A DNA stretch of 53,896 nucleotides from an uncultured Alteromonadales bacterium (GCA_937864365.1 CALMJT010000120.1:1-53896), one strand, 5' to 3'; counted from the first letter of the stretch, positions 19,200-29,916 are shown. Made by a program: numbers and translations. The notes: generated by a model not told the origin, from the sequence alone.

Positions 19200-20444
19200 C
19201 TACTGAACCGTGCGATTGATAAAACCCAGCACTCGATTGGCGAGAAACTCTGGATTCTCCGGTGCATCGGGTAAAGCCTGCTGCACATAGCGCTCATAAC
19301 CGTTACGTATTGCAGTAGTTTTTCTAAGCTTTGCAGCGACATTCGCGCTGCTACTGCGGTGATAAATATCCAAAACCGGCGCGGGAGCATTCAAAGCCGT
19401 CACCAGATCGGCCTTCTCAACCCGCTCAAACAGTGCAACCTTTCGAGCGTTATCGCCAGCCATCATTCCAGATTTATCCGTCATTTCAGGTTTATCCACC
19501 ATTGCGTTTTCCATCATAGCGGCGTCCGTGGCGTCTGATTTATCCAACATGCGGCTCTTATCGATCATCATGTCACCGGACTTCTGCATACGAACAACGT
19601 TGTTTTCGGCATCAATTAACACCAGCGCCAACACAGGATTTTGAGTTCTATTACGTTCGATTAGCTTTTGTGCGTAGCGAGTCGCCCATACCGCACCATC
19701 ACCAATTCCCACCAACACCACCTTCGCGGGATTTGTTTGTTGGATAAGCTCTAAGGCCGCATCCAATTGCGCGTCCAACACATTGGAGAGATCCAAAGAT
19801 TCAACGGCTTTATCATCCTTGATCATCATGGCTTTATCGTCTTCGGCCATAGATTTGTCGGCCATCATCAGCTTATCGGCCATGGATTCTTCCATTTCGT
19901 TACCATCATCGGCCATAGCATCTGATTCCTGTGCACTCCTCGGATACATCAACGGCGGCAAGCGAATTGGCGTGATGGTAATCACCGACCAGCCACCCGA
20001 GGCCAATCGCGTCTGTAAAGGTTTAACTGTAGTTGGCCAAACCGCATGTTGGGACTGGCTGGGAACAATAATGACATTGCCTTTGATGGCCGATGATTCT
20101 GCGACCTCCAGCGCCGACAGAAACTCTAAGCCTTCGGCGTTTAACCAGTGAATTTCAGCTAAGGGTAACTGCTCGGCGACCAACTGCATTTCGCGCAGGT
20201 ACCGGTTTCTAAAATCGGTAGCGACACGTTCAATCGTCACATCGGCTTGCGAGCTGCTATCTTCGGCATCGGGTTCGGCTTCCTGCGCAGAAACACTCGA
20301 ACACATAAGCAACTCGATGATTAAAAGTAGAGATATTCGAAGGAATTTCGAAAAAAATGGCCTAAATTGGGTGATTGAGGCTTTTTTCAGTACAATAGCG
20401 CCGCTTTCGACACGCGCACTCGATATGTCGCCGTGTTGAGGCAT
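19200..20444 (-). CDS. DUF3530 family secreted protein with Met/Asp/Lys-rich inserts
   Basis: This exported protein of the DUF3530 family has an alpha/beta-hydrolase-like fold. A hydrophobic signal segment (FLRISLLLIIELLMCSSVSAQ) precedes a domain containing VIIVPSQSQHAVWP, GGWSVITITP and VVLVGIGDGAVWA. The last has the nucleophile-elbow shape, but Asp replaces the expected Ser. Two unusual inserts rich in Met, Asp, Lys and Ala interrupt the domain (about 40 residues before ESLDLSNV, about 45 residues after NVVRMQKSG). The start is unclear (GTG 20492, ATG 20477, ATG 20444), with no good ribosome-binding site. Function unknown. Confidence 0.75.
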   Translation of the reverse strand: MPQHGDISSARVESGAIVLKKASITQFRPFFSKFLRISLLLIIELLMCSSVSAQEAEPDAEDSSSQADVTIERVATDFRNRYLREMQLVAEQLPLAEIHWLNAEGLEFLSALEVAESSAIKGNVIIVPSQSQHAVWPTTVKPLQTRLASGGWSVITITPIRLPPLMYPRSAQESDAMADDGNEMEESMADKLMMADKSMAEDDKAMMIKDDKAVESLDLSNVLDAQLDAALELIQQTNPAKVVLVGIGDGAVWATRYAQKLIERNRTQNPVLALVLIDAENNVVRMQKSGDMMIDKSRMLDKSDATDAAMMENAMVDKPEMTDKSGMMAGDNARKVALFERVEKADLVTALNAPAPVLDIYHRSSSANVAAKLRKTTAIRNGYERYVQQALPDAPENPEFLANRVLGFINRTVQ

Positions 20445-20505
20445 TCGTAAACCAGTATTCAATGTCCACAAAACCATGGAAGGATTCACCACCGGGTAAG
20501 CTCAC

Positions 20506-21189
20506 ATGCAAGATTTCAAAATCGCTCCTTCTATTTTAGCCGCTGATTTCGCAAGACTCGGCCAAGAAGTCGAATCCGTTCTGGCCTCCGGCGCCGACAT
20601 CGTTCACTTTGATGTTATGGACAATCACTACGTGCCTAATTTAACCGTCGGCCCTATGGTCGCTAAGGCACTGAGAAATTACGGCATTGAAGCGCCCATT
20701 GATGTGCATTTAATGGTTGAGCCGGTTGATGATCTTATCGGTCAATTTGCCGACGCAGGTGCAACCTACATCACCTTTCACCCAGAAGCGTCTCGCCATG
20801 TCGATCGCTCAATTCAATTGATTAAAGCGACCGGTTGTAAGGCGGGTTTGGTTTTAAATCCGGCTACCGAAGTGAGCAGCATTAGAACCGTGTTGCCACA
20901 ATTGGATATGCTGCTGTTGATGTCGGTGAATCCAGGTTTTGGCGGACAAAAGTTCATTCCCTATACCCTAGATAAATTGCGTGAAGCGCGTGCTGCCATT
21001 GATGCAACCGGCCAAGCCATTCGCCTAGAAATCGACGGTGGCGTCACTGCCGACAACATTCGTGCGATCGCCGAAGCCGGTGCCGACACCTTTGTGGCCG
21101 GTTCTGCGATTTTCAGCAAACCCAACTACAAAGATGCCATTGATGCCATGCGCGCCGAGCTAGCACTGGTAGGTGGTAAATCCGCGTAA
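20506..21189 (+). CDS. rpe: ribulose-phosphate 3-epimerase
   Basis: This 227-residue TIM-barrel enzyme interconverts ribulose 5-phosphate and xylulose 5-phosphate. Landmarks: [14 protein letters not shown] (residues 6-19), [16 protein letters not shown] with metal ligands, [21 protein letters not shown] and the phosphate-binding [11 protein letters not shown] and VAGSAIF. It leads the rpe-gph-trpE order seen in Pseudomonas and lies 61 bp from the divergent DUF3530 gene. Confidence 0.96.
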   Translation: MQDFKIAPSILAADFARLGQEVESVLASGADIVHFDVMDNHYVPNLTVGPMVAKALRNYGIEAPIDVHLMVEPVDDLIGQFADAGATYITFHPEASRHVDRSIQLIKATGCKAGLVLNPATEVSSIRTVLPQLDMLLLMSVNPGFGGQKFIPYTLDKLREARAAIDATGQAIRLEIDGGVTADNIRAIAEAGADTFVAGSAIFSKPNYKDAIDAMRAELALVGGKSA

Positions 21190-21256
21190 TTCTAAGAAAG
21201 CTCTGAACTTCTCAGCGCTTATGTATTTTTCTTCCAGTTTTCAGGAGCTTTATCGC

Positions 21257-21952
21257 ATGGGCGCGACCACAGCCAACCCCACCTTGTTGCAGCAATTGTT
21301 TGGCGGTCTGCCAAAGTTGGTGATGTTCGATCTCGACGGCACCTTGGTTGACAGTGTTCCGGGCATCGCCGCCGCTGTGGATAAAATGCTGATTGAATTT
21401 GAGGTGTCTCCTGCTGGAGAAGATAAGGTTCGCAGCTGGGTTGGTAACGGCCAAAAATTATTAGTCGAGCGCGCCCTAGCGGATGCCGGAATCGATGTTA
21501 CGACCAATTTGGATAAAGGCATAGAAGCCTTTCGCAAACACTACGCGCACACCAGCGAACAAGGTCTAAGCCTGTTTCCCGGCGTTTTAGAATTCCTAGA
21601 GTTTCTTAAAACCAATAATGTTCGAATGGCCGTGGTCACCAACAAGCCCATCGACTTTGTACCCGCCATTTTAAAAAGCCAACAGCTCGAAGATTTTTTT
21701 GAAATGTCTCTGGGAGGTGAATGCCTTGCCGAGAAGAAGCCCAAACCTTTGCCGCTGTTACACACAATGGAATTCTTTCAGGTTGAAGCCAAGGATGCAT
21801 TGATGGTTGGTGATTCCAACAACGATCTGCTCGCCGCAGAGGCTGCCTTGGTGCAAAGTCTTGCTCTCACCTATGGCTACAATCGTGGTGAAGACTTGAG
21901 TGTTTATCCACATCTATGGATTGGCGATGATTTATCCGAACTCTGTCAATGA
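21257..21952 (+). CDS. gph: phosphoglycolate phosphatase
   Basis: This 231-residue HAD-superfamily enzyme dephosphorylates 2-phosphoglycolate. HAD motif I FDLDGTLVDS contains the nucleophile Asp, motif II is VVTNKP, the motif III Lys is in AEKKPKPLP, and motif IV is VGDSNNDLLAA. The frame is open from 21173 and overlaps rpe. ATG 21257 is preferred because an AGGAG lies 9 bases before it and family proteins start there. Confidence 0.94.
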   Translation: MGATTANPTLLQQLFGGLPKLVMFDLDGTLVDSVPGIAAAVDKMLIEFEVSPAGEDKVRSWVGNGQKLLVERALADAGIDVTTNLDKGIEAFRKHYAHTSEQGLSLFPGVLEFLEFLKTNNVRMAVVTNKPIDFVPAILKSQQLEDFFEMSLGGECLAEKKPKPLPLLHTMEFFQVEAKDALMVGDSNNDLLAAEAALVQSLALTYGYNRGEDLSVYPHLWIGDDLSELCQ

Positions 21953-22007
21953 CTGGAAAGCTAAATCAAAAACACCGTTACGATTGGCTAGACGACCAGC
22001 CTCTAGC

Positions 22008-22028
22008 TGGCTAAACTAGCCACAATTT
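22008..22028 (+). terminator. hairpin after gph
   Basis: A 6-bp stem (22008-22013 with 22017-22022) with a tight 3-nt loop, followed closely by a T-run (22026-22030). It would separate gph from the trp leader transcript. Confidence 0.45.
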
Positions 22029-22060
22029 TTCAACCACCTCAGGTTTTTTGGTCGCGTTTA

Positions 22061-22153
22061 ATGCTTAAACAGCTCAACCAAATCAATACGCAAGCAACAA
22101 CCATTGCTATCAATGGTTATTCGTTTGCCTCTTCATGGCGATGGCGTCACTAA
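22061..22153 (+). CDS. trpL: candidate trp operon leader peptide
   Basis: A 30-codon frame begins MLKQLNQINTQA and ends SSWRWRH then TAA, 91 bp before trpE. Two Trp codons (22136-22138 and 22142-22144) lie five and three codons before the stop, the placement expected for tryptophan attenuation. Its hydrophilic MLKQLNQ start is like proteobacterial trp leaders. A hairpin with T-run follows at 22163-22187. No strong ribosome-binding site is visible, which is the main doubt. Confidence 0.55.
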   Translation: MLKQLNQINTQATTIAINGYSFASSWRWRH

Positions 22154-22162
22154 AGCCAGATC

Positions 22163-22187
22163 GCGGTCATTTCATGTCCGCCGTTTT
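22163..22187 (+). terminator. candidate trp attenuator hairpin
   Basis: A stem of four GC pairs, one T-T mismatch and two more pairs (22163-22169 with 22175-22181), 5-nt loop, ending CG then TTTT (22184-22187). It begins ten bases after the leader-peptide stop. I did not work out a firm antiterminator pairing. Confidence 0.4.
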
Positions 22188-22244
22188 CATCTCGTATCGA
22201 ATAAACCCAAAAATAAAGCGCGAAGTGCGTGAAGAGATACCATC

Positions 22245-23714
22245 ATGACGCCCGAATTATTTCAAAACTACGTCAACCAAGGCTACAACCGTATTCCGGT
22301 TTGTCGCGAAATCCTCGCTGACTTAGAAACACCGGTTTCTTGCTACCTAAAACTCGCCCAGGGTAAATATTCTTACCTGCTAGAGTCTGTACAAGGTGGC
22401 GAGAAATGGGGGCGATATTCCATTATCGGCTTGCCCAGTACCACGGTTTTAAAAGCCTTTGGTGACAGAGTTACCGTCGAAGAACACGGCAAACTTACCG
22501 AAACCATCACGCTTCCCGATCCATTAGCGTTTGTCGAAAGCTTTCGCCAACGCTTTAAGGTTGCACCCATTGAGGGTTTGCCGGTCTTTAACGGCGGATT
22601 GGTTGGCTATTTTGGTTACGATTGCGTGCGCTACGTTGAGCCGAAGCTCAAAGACAGCGTCAATAAAGACGTTATTGGCACACCAGATATTTTGCTGATG
22701 GTTTCTGAAGACGTGCTCGTTTTCGATAACCTTGCCGGTAAGCTTATTTTTATTACCCACGCTCATGTTGACAAGGCTAATGCTCTAGAGTTGGCCAATC
22801 GACGTCTTGATGAACTCGAAGATAAGCTTTCTGAACCCGTGACCGAAACCGGTAAAACCATCAAGCTCACCAGTGAAGCCAAACGAGAAGCCGATTTTAC
22901 CTCAAGCTTTGGTGAAGAAAATTTCGCCAAGGCCATTGGTGCCATTAAAGATCACGTTCTTGACGGCAACACCATGCAGGTGGTTCTGTCACAACGTCTT
23001 TCGATTCCCTTCTCGGCATCACCCATTAACCTGTACCGCGCCCTGCGCAATCTTAACCCGTCGCCGTACCTCTACTTTTTAGATTTGGGCGATCATCAGG
23101 TTGTGGGTTCCAGTCCAGAAATTTTAGCGCGGCTCGAAAACGGTGAAGTGACCGTGCGCCCCATCGCAGGAACACGCCGGCGCGGTAAAACCGAAGAAGA
23201 AGATCTGGCTCTTGAGCAAGAAATGCTCGCCGATCCAAAAGAAATTGCCGAGCATTTAATGTTGATCGATTTGGGTCGCAACGATGTTGGCCGCGTAGCC
23301 AAAAAAGGCACCGTTGAGCTAACCGATAAGATGGTTGTAGAACGTTATTCCCACGTGATGCACATTACCTCAAACGTCACCGGACAGGTTCGCGATGGTC
23401 TCACCGCCATGGATGTGCTTAAAGCGAGCCTGCCCGCCGGTACGCTCAGTGGTGCACCGAAAATTCGCGCCATGGAAATCATTGACGATCTAGAAAGTGA
23501 AAAACGCGGTATCTACGGCGGCGCGGTGGGTTATATCGGCTGGAGCGGCAATATGGATACCGCCATTGCCATTCGCACGGCCGTGATTAAAGACCAAACT
23601 CTATATCTGCAAGCAGGTGCAGGCGTTGTTGCCGATTCGGTACCTGAATTGGAGTGGAAAGAAACCATGAACAAAGCGCGCGCGATGTTTCGTGCGGTAG
23701 ACATGGTTTTATAG
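22245..23714 (+). CDS. trpE: anthranilate synthase component I
   Basis: This 489-residue chorismate-utilising enzyme makes anthranilate with TrpG-supplied ammonia. It has the Trp feedback-site segment [18 protein letters not shown] near residue 45. The catalytic core has [46 protein letters not shown] and YGGAVGYIG. Full length for the family. It is preceded by a likely attenuator and followed by trpG after 16 bp. Confidence 0.97.
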   Translation: MTPELFQNYVNQGYNRIPVCREILADLETPVSCYLKLAQGKYSYLLESVQGGEKWGRYSIIGLPSTTVLKAFGDRVTVEEHGKLTETITLPDPLAFVESFRQRFKVAPIEGLPVFNGGLVGYFGYDCVRYVEPKLKDSVNKDVIGTPDILLMVSEDVLVFDNLAGKLIFITHAHVDKANALELANRRLDELEDKLSEPVTETGKTIKLTSEAKREADFTSSFGEENFAKAIGAIKDHVLDGNTMQVVLSQRLSIPFSASPINLYRALRNLNPSPYLYFLDLGDHQVVGSSPEILARLENGEVTVRPIAGTRRRGKTEEEDLALEQEMLADPKEIAEHLMLIDLGRNDVGRVAKKGTVELTDKMVVERYSHVMHITSNVTGQVRDGLTAMDVLKASLPAGTLSGAPKIRAMEIIDDLESEKRGIYGGAVGYIGWSGNMDTAIAIRTAVIKDQTLYLQAGAGVVADSVPELEWKETMNKARAMFRAVDMVL

Positions 23715-23730
23715 GACTAGGAGCACTCCA

Positions 23731-24309
23731 ATGATTTTAATGATCGATAACTACGATTCTTTCACCTACAACGTTGTGCAATATCTGGCCGAACTTGATG
23801 CCGATGTTAAAGTAATTCGCAACGATGAATTAACGCTCGAACAAATTATTGAACTGAATCCCGAGAAAATTGTTATTTCTCCGGGCCCGGGCAATCCCGA
23901 CGAAGCTGGCGTTTCCATTGAAGTGATCAAATCGCTGGCCGGAAAAATCCCTATTTTAGGGGTTTGCTTGGGACATCAAAGTATTGGCCAAGCCTACGGC
24001 GGTAAAATTGTTCGCGCGGGGCAAATCATGCACGGCAAGACCTCGATGATTCATCACACCTCTACCGGTGTTTTCCGAGGTTTACCGTCGCCCTATCGCG
24101 CTACTCGCTATCACTCGTTGGTGCTGGATAAAGAAACTCTGCCAGATTGCCTAGAGATGACGGCATGGACACAAACCGACGATGGCGACATCGAAGAGAT
24201 CATGGGTGTACGCCATAAAGAATTAGCGGTTGAAGGCGTGCAATTCCACCCAGAATCGATTTTGTCAGAGCACGGCCACGCACTACTGAAGAACTTCCTC
24301 GATCAATAA
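23731..24309 (+). CDS. trpG: anthranilate synthase component II (glutamine amidotransferase)
   Basis: This 192-residue class I amidotransferase subunit supplies ammonia to TrpE. The nucleophile Cys is in [16 protein letters not shown], the catalytic His-Glu in VQFHPESIL, and the oxyanion PGPGNP is near residue 54. A good AGGAG precedes the ATG. Such TrpG proteins often also serve 4-amino-4-deoxychorismate synthase. The next gene, trpD, follows after 40 bp. Confidence 0.97.
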   Translation: MILMIDNYDSFTYNVVQYLAELDADVKVIRNDELTLEQIIELNPEKIVISPGPGNPDEAGVSIEVIKSLAGKIPILGVCLGHQSIGQAYGGKIVRAGQIMHGKTSMIHHTSTGVFRGLPSPYRATRYHSLVLDKETLPDCLEMTAWTQTDDGDIEEIMGVRHKELAVEGVQFHPESILSEHGHALLKNFLDQ

Positions 24310-24349
24310 GTTGTAACTGACAACGGGTTCCCGTTTGGGAAGACACACT

Positions 24350-25387
24350 ATGACCGATATAAAACAAGCCCTTCAAGATGTTGTTGCGGGAAATGACCTA
24401 AGCGTTACCGACATGACCGAGGTAATGCACCAAATTATGACCGGCGGAGCCACCGATGCGCAGATTGGCGGATTTCTAGTTGCACTGCGCTTAAAAGGCG
24501 AAAGCATCGACGAAATTACCGGTGCTGCCACGGTTATGCGCGAGCTGGCAACCGGCGTTGAATTAAACCAAGAAAACCTTGTAGACACCTGCGGCACCGG
24601 TGGCGACGGCGCCGATTTGTTTAACGTTTCTACAGCCTCGGCCTTTGTAGTTGCTGCCGCCGGTGGACGCGTTGCCAAACACGGCAATCGCTCGGTTTCA
24701 AGCAGCACCGGCAGTGCCGATCTATTAGAAGCAGCAGGAGTTAACCTTAATTTAACACCAGAACAGGTCGCTCGATGTGTGGACGAGCTTGGGGTTGGCT
24801 TTATGTTTGCTCCTGCTCATCACAGCGCAATGAAACACGCCATTGGCCCACGCAAAGAGCTCGGCCTGCGCACCATTTTTAATATGCTTGGCCCTTTAAC
24901 TAATCCGGCAAAAGTTACCCGTCAGGTAATCGGTGTCTTCAATAAAGACCTGTGCGAACCTCTCGCGCACGTCTTACAGCGCTTGGGCAGTGAGCGTGTA
25001 TTGGTCGTCCATGCACTCGATGGTTTGGATGAGATATCCATTGGCGCACCTACTTTTGTGGCAGAACTGAACAAAGGCCAAGTAACTACTTATCAGATTC
25101 AGCCAGAAGATTTCGGCATTGCCACCCAAAGCCTTGATGGTCTTGCCGTAGACAGTGCCGATCAGTCACTTGCTATCATTAAAAGTGCACTGAAAAATGA
25201 GAAAACAGCAATTGCCCAAAAGGCACTCGACATCATAGCTTTGAATGCAGGCGCCGCTATTTATGCAAGCGGAATCGCAGACACCCTAAAAGACGGGGTT
25301 ACCATGGCCAATGATGCCCTAGGTAGTGGTTTAGCTTTAGAAAAGTTAAACGAGCTAGTCGCTTTTACCCAAGTGTTTAGCGCATAA
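24350..25387 (+). CDS. trpD: anthranilate phosphoribosyltransferase
   Basis: This 345-residue enzyme transfers ribose phosphate from PRPP to anthranilate. The PRPP-binding [17 protein letters not shown] motif is near residue 79, [19 protein letters not shown] near 108, and [35 protein letters not shown] in the middle. ATG 24350 is preferred over the upstream TTG at 24335. Gene order trpG-trpD-trpC matches Pseudomonas. Confidence 0.97.
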   Translation: MTDIKQALQDVVAGNDLSVTDMTEVMHQIMTGGATDAQIGGFLVALRLKGESIDEITGAATVMRELATGVELNQENLVDTCGTGGDGADLFNVSTASAFVVAAAGGRVAKHGNRSVSSSTGSADLLEAAGVNLNLTPEQVARCVDELGVGFMFAPAHHSAMKHAIGPRKELGLRTIFNMLGPLTNPAKVTRQVIGVFNKDLCEPLAHVLQRLGSERVLVVHALDGLDEISIGAPTFVAELNKGQVTTYQIQPEDFGIATQSLDGLAVDSADQSLAIIKSALKNEKTAIAQKALDIIALNAGAAIYASGIADTLKDGVTMANDALGSGLALEKLNELVAFTQVFSA

Positions 25388-25487
25388 CAATCGATTTTGG
25401 CATCGATATAAACTGCCACCGGCAATCTGCTGGTGGCATCCTCTGCCAATCGATAAACACGATAACGAACTCATAAGCGCAAATACA

Positions 25488-26282
25488 ATGAACACGCCAA
25501 CGATCTTAAAAACCATCGTCGAACGTAAATTCGAAGAAGTAGCCGCTCGACGTGACGTTACTTGTCTTGAAACACTCAAGCAACGTATTCAACAACAGAC
25601 TCCAGCGCGAGGCTTTGTTAACGCCATTGAAAATAAACTGGCCAACAATCAAGCCGCCGTTATTGCCGAAATTAAAAAAGCCTCGCCCAGTAAGGGCGTT
25701 ATTCGCGAAAATTTCGACCCTAAAGCCATCGCCGAAAGTTATTACCAAGGTGGCGCAGCCTGTTTGTCTGTGCTGACCGATGTGGACTTTTTCCAAGGCA
25801 GTGATGCGTATTTACAAGAAGTACGTGCGACTGTACCGCTGCCAGTGATTCGCAAAGACTTTATGGTTGATCCCTACCAAATTTTTGAATCACGAGCGAT
25901 AGGTGCTGACTGCATTCTATTGATTGTTGCCTGCTTGAGCTTTGAAAAACTCAAAGAATTGCACGACCTCGCCGTTGAGATTGGTCTTGATGTGTTAGTG
26001 GAAGTTCACGACCGCCAAGAACTGGAAACAGCGCTTCAGTTGAATACTCGTCTGATCGGTATCAACAATCGCAACCTGCACAACTTTGAGGTGACCTTAG
26101 ATACAACGTTCGATCTGTTACCCCTGATTCCAGAAGATCGAATCATCGTCACCGAAAGCGGTATCCACACCACCGATGATATCGCCGCCATGCGCGGTCA
26201 TAATGTGCACTCGTTTTTGGTGGGTGAATCATTAATGCGGGCTGAGAATCCCGGTGAGCGTCTCGCCGAACTTTTCATGTAA
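25488..26282 (+). CDS. trpC: indole-3-glycerol phosphate synthase
   Basis: This 264-residue monofunctional TIM-barrel enzyme closes the indole ring. Catalytic residues lie in [11 protein letters not shown] (about 59), [35 protein letters not shown] and VTESGI. There is no fused TrpF domain, so PRA isomerase must be encoded elsewhere. It ends the trp cluster; trpB, trpA and trpF are not in the window. Confidence 0.97.
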   Translation: MNTPTILKTIVERKFEEVAARRDVTCLETLKQRIQQQTPARGFVNAIENKLANNQAAVIAEIKKASPSKGVIRENFDPKAIAESYYQGGAACLSVLTDVDFFQGSDAYLQEVRATVPLPVIRKDFMVDPYQIFESRAIGADCILLIVACLSFEKLKELHDLAVEIGLDVLVEVHDRQELETALQLNTRLIGINNRNLHNFEVTLDTTFDLLPLIPEDRIIVTESGIHTTDDIAAMRGHNVHSFLVGESLMRAENPGERLAELFM

Positions 26283-26350
26283 CGTTATTTTTAAGTAACG
26301 CTAATAAATCGCATAAACCCACCATCGAATTCCGTCTGCGACCTATTAAA

Positions 26351-26384
26351 CTGAACATGACTCACTTCGGTTAGACATGTTCAG
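26351..26384 (+). terminator. stable hairpin with UUCG tetraloop after trpC
   Basis: A 9-bp perfect stem (26351-26359 with 26376-26384). An A-A mismatch and a further short stem are capped by C(UUCG)G at 26365-26370. There is no T-run, so it may protect the 3' end of the trp mRNA rather than act as a simple terminator. Confidence 0.45.
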
Positions 26385-26799
26385 CCCTCTTCGAAGCTTC
26401 GTGCTTGCTAAATTTTATTCCAACAACAAAACATGTTGGTGAACACCCGTCTTTTGTAGTTTTTCTCTTTTTAATTTTCGAAAGCTTATTGCAATAAATT
26501 TAACCAATCGATGGCTAGTACAAGACAGTATTATTACAACTGGCGAAATATTGTCGTTACGATCGTTCAATATGACAAAAATATGTCATAACTCGTTATT
26601 TCGAGTAGCTAGAAACACGAAAACAACGAAATAAGTGTTGATTATAAAAACCCTTATCCCCAAAGTTATTCACAAGCAACTCACCCTTGATGGATCGAAA
26701 AGAAAACAATCTGATCAGAAAAAAATATTTTTTAATAAATACGTGACGCTAATCTTAAAATAAGAAATAACTGATATCGAAATAATCACTCAGTCTCAG

Positions 26800-26815
26800 T
26801 GTTCCACGAGGAATC
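26800..26815. promoter_or_regulatory. parS-like 16-mer
   Basis: The sequence TGTTCCACGAGGAATC differs at two positions from the TGTTCCACGTGGAACC form of the chromosomal ParB site, as I recall that site. A second TGTTCCACG half-site is at 27192-27200. Relationship to real ParB binding is untested. Confidence 0.3.
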
Positions 26816-27285
26816 TACGCTCAACACCCTGGCTAATTCAAAAAAGTCTTATAAATTCGGTACTTTCATGCGTACCCAATTCAGCTCGCCGAAAATATAA
26901 CAATCGTTCATATTAGGTTTTGACAGGATAAAAAATAAAAATTTTGAAAATTGTGTAATAAAAAGTCGCCTAAAATTACCTAAAATTTCATTGATCAAAA
27001 ACCAACCAGAACCCTTAAAGCGAGGTTTTGTGACTTTTAGAAGTAATTATCCACAGCTTATCTTCAACACTATTCAGAGTTTCTGTGGGTTAGTCACAAT
27101 TCTTTGACAAAACTGCAACATTATTCACCTTTATCATTGATTGCATCGTGAAAATAACAAAATACTTTAAAAAACGGATTATTAGTCAGCATGTTCCACG
27201 GATAATGTGCTTTCTTAACTATCGAATTCGTTAATAACCTTGTTAAACTCCGAGCCGTTTTTTGAGCTGTGCAATAACCGAGTGA

Positions 27286-28290
<1,005 letters not shown>

Positions 28291-28370
28291 TTTATCGAGT
28301 CGAAAAGCCATAAGCTAGAAAAGTACTTTTCACCGAAACTCTGTTAAACATCAATTGGAAATAAAAAGCT

Positions 28371-28682
28371 ATGCCACAATTTACCGATGTCACCATCACT
28401 AAAAAAGCGAATATTTATTTTGATGGTAAGGTCACCAGTAGAACCGTTCTCTTTGCCGATGGCAGCAAAAAAACGCTAGGAATTATGCTTCCGGGTGAAT
28501 ACGAGTTTGGCACCGATGCCAAAGAGTTGATGGAAATTCTTGCCGGTGATTTGGAGATTCAATTACCCGGCGAAGATTGGAAAACCGTTACCGGTGGAGA
28601 GTCTTTCGAAGTTCCTGCTAATTCCAGCTTCAAGCTAAACATCAAAACCGTTACCGATTACTGCTGTAGCTATCTCGACTAA
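28371..28682 (+). CDS. ppnP: pyrimidine/purine nucleoside phosphorylase (DUF1255)
   Basis: This 103-residue single cupin domain matches PpnP (YaiE): [43 protein letters not shown] and the closing [21 protein letters not shown] are characteristic. PpnP phosphorolyses several nucleosides to free bases and ribose 1-phosphate. It sits 80 bp after hemB and converges on the ParA gene. Confidence 0.93.
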   Translation: MPQFTDVTITKKANIYFDGKVTSRTVLFADGSKKTLGIMLPGEYEFGTDAKELMEILAGDLEIQLPGEDWKTVTGGESFEVPANSSFKLNIKTVTDYCCSYLD

Positions 28683-28728
28683 GTTCAACTACCGAACTCG
28701 GTAATCGTGCCTTAAAGCGAATGATCAA

Positions 28729-28806
28729 TGGCTCAGACCTTATCGACTCAATCTCAGATTTACAAAGTCTAAGATCTAGATAGTCTGAGCCATATTTGTA
28801 AATCTG
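28729..28806. repeat. interleaved inverted repeats with pseudoknot order
   Basis: Arm A (28729-28738, 10 bp) pairs perfectly with A' (28783-28792). Arm B (28755-28766, 12 bp) pairs perfectly with B' (28795-28806). The order A-B-A'-B' is that of an H-type pseudoknot, or of two alternative hairpins. It lies at the 3' end of ppnP. Confidence 0.6.
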
Positions 28807-28894
28807 CATTCAATACTCTATTTAAGAGCCACGGATTAAGTCACACGAGATTTAATCAACAGGTAGACATTGAAAATACGATTGCCAATTTTCC

Positions 28895-28967
28895 ACAATT
28901 TTAGTCACTTACAATTTTAGTCACTTACAATTTTAGTCACTTACAATTTTAGTCACTTACAATTTTT
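28895..28967. repeat. 16-bp direct repeat, about 4.5 copies
   Basis: Four identical copies of ACAATTTTAGTCACTT begin at 28895, 28911, 28927 and 28943. A partial copy runs 28959-28967. There are no spacers, so this is not a CRISPR. The array lies 74 bp past the stop codon of a solitary ParA gene. Confidence 0.9.
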
Positions 28968-29040
28968 GAAACTGACCAAACGCGCTTGATTCGCTGGAAG
29001 CTTTAGATGATTCAGAACTTGAGTTGATTCAGAACTTCGC

Positions 29041-29916
29041 TTAAACCACTTCTTGTTTTTCAACTTCTTCGGTATCCGCTTCAGATAATGACTCTGACGA
29101 ATCCGATTTTTGAGAATCAGCACTTTTCGAGACTTCTTCGGGCTCTTGCCACAAGCCCGAAATACGCAAATACAATTCGGTAAACTCCTGCGCAACCTTG
29201 TGTTTCGCACTCATGAAAACCACGGGTTTGTGTTCGCGGTGCGACTCTCGAATTTTAATTGAGCTGGACAAAAAAGGTTTTAATACGGGAAGACCTTCTG
29301 CCTCTAACTCAGCAACCGCTTCTGCTGGAAGACGTGCCTGAGCATTAAACTGATTGATAACAATGCCTTCAATTTCTAACTCATCGTTGTGATCTTCACG
29401 AACTTCTTTAATGTTCTCCAAAAGCTCGTACAAGGCTTTACGGCTGAATACGTCGCAATCGAAAGGAATAATGCATTTATCACAGGCAATGAGCGCCGAT
29501 AGCGAATAAAAATTTAATACCGGCGGAGTATCGATATAAATTTCATCGTAAATTTTCGATAACTCTTTTAAGAAACTGCGCAACTTGTAAATTTTATGAC
29601 GGGAAACGAGTTTTGACTCTAGATCGATAAGATCAGAATTGGCGGAAATTAAATATAAATTATCGAACTTGGTTTTCCGAACAAAATCATCGGCGGTTAA
29701 ATCACGAAAACTGTAATTAATTTGCGAATCAAAAAACTCACCAATGCCAACAATATTGTCATTGCCATCGTGGCCTAAATAGTGAGTGCTGTTCGCCTGG
29801 GGATCAATATCAACCACAAGCGCTTTTTTACCTTGTTGAGCGGCAACCGCGGCGAGATTGCACGTAATTGTCGACTTACCTACACCACCCTTACGGTTAA
29901 AGACTGCTCGTATCAT
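29041..29916 (-). CDS. solitary ParA-family ATPase
   Basis: This 291-residue protein has a deviant Walker A motif KGGVGKST (residues 9-16), Walker A' region DIDPQANST (about 37-45) and Walker B IYIDTPPVL (about 126). The last 40 residues are an acidic Ser/Glu/Lys tail (SADSQKSDSSESLSEADTEEVEKQEVV). ParA proteins position DNA or large protein cargos on the nucleoid. No ParB gene adjoins it, so the cargo is unknown. A strong GGGGG ribosome-binding site precedes the ATG. Downstream repeats resemble iteron-type partition sites, but this is inference. Confidence 0.88.
   Translation of the reverse strand: MIRAVFNRKGGVGKSTITCNLAAVAAQQGKKALVVDIDPQANSTHYLGHDGNDNIVGIGEFFDSQINYSFRDLTADDFVRKTKFDNLYLISANSDLIDLESKLVSRHKIYKLRSFLKELSKIYDEIYIDTPPVLNFYSLSALIACDKCIIPFDCDVFSRKALYELLENIKEVREDHNDELEIEGIVINQFNAQARLPAEAVAELEAEGLPVLKPFLSSSIKIRESHREHKPVVFMSAKHKVAQEFTELYLRISGLWQEPEEVSKSADSQKSDSSESLSEADTEEVEKQEVV

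Larger units (their letters stand above)
28683..29040. other. repeat-bearing gap between ppnP and the ParA gene
   Basis: A 358-bp non-coding interval between two converging genes. It holds an interleaved pair of inverted repeats (28729-28806) and a 16-bp tandem repeat array (28895-28967), described separately. Confidence 0.8.

Noticed and set aside
26654-27207. Calling the motif cluster the chromosomal origin
   Set aside because: No dnaA, dnaN, gyrB, rpmH or parB nearby, GATC sites are not enriched, and several boxes are only near matches. Kept only as a motif cluster.
28895-28967. CRISPR array
   Set aside because: The 16-bp units are directly adjacent with no spacers and no cas genes are near.
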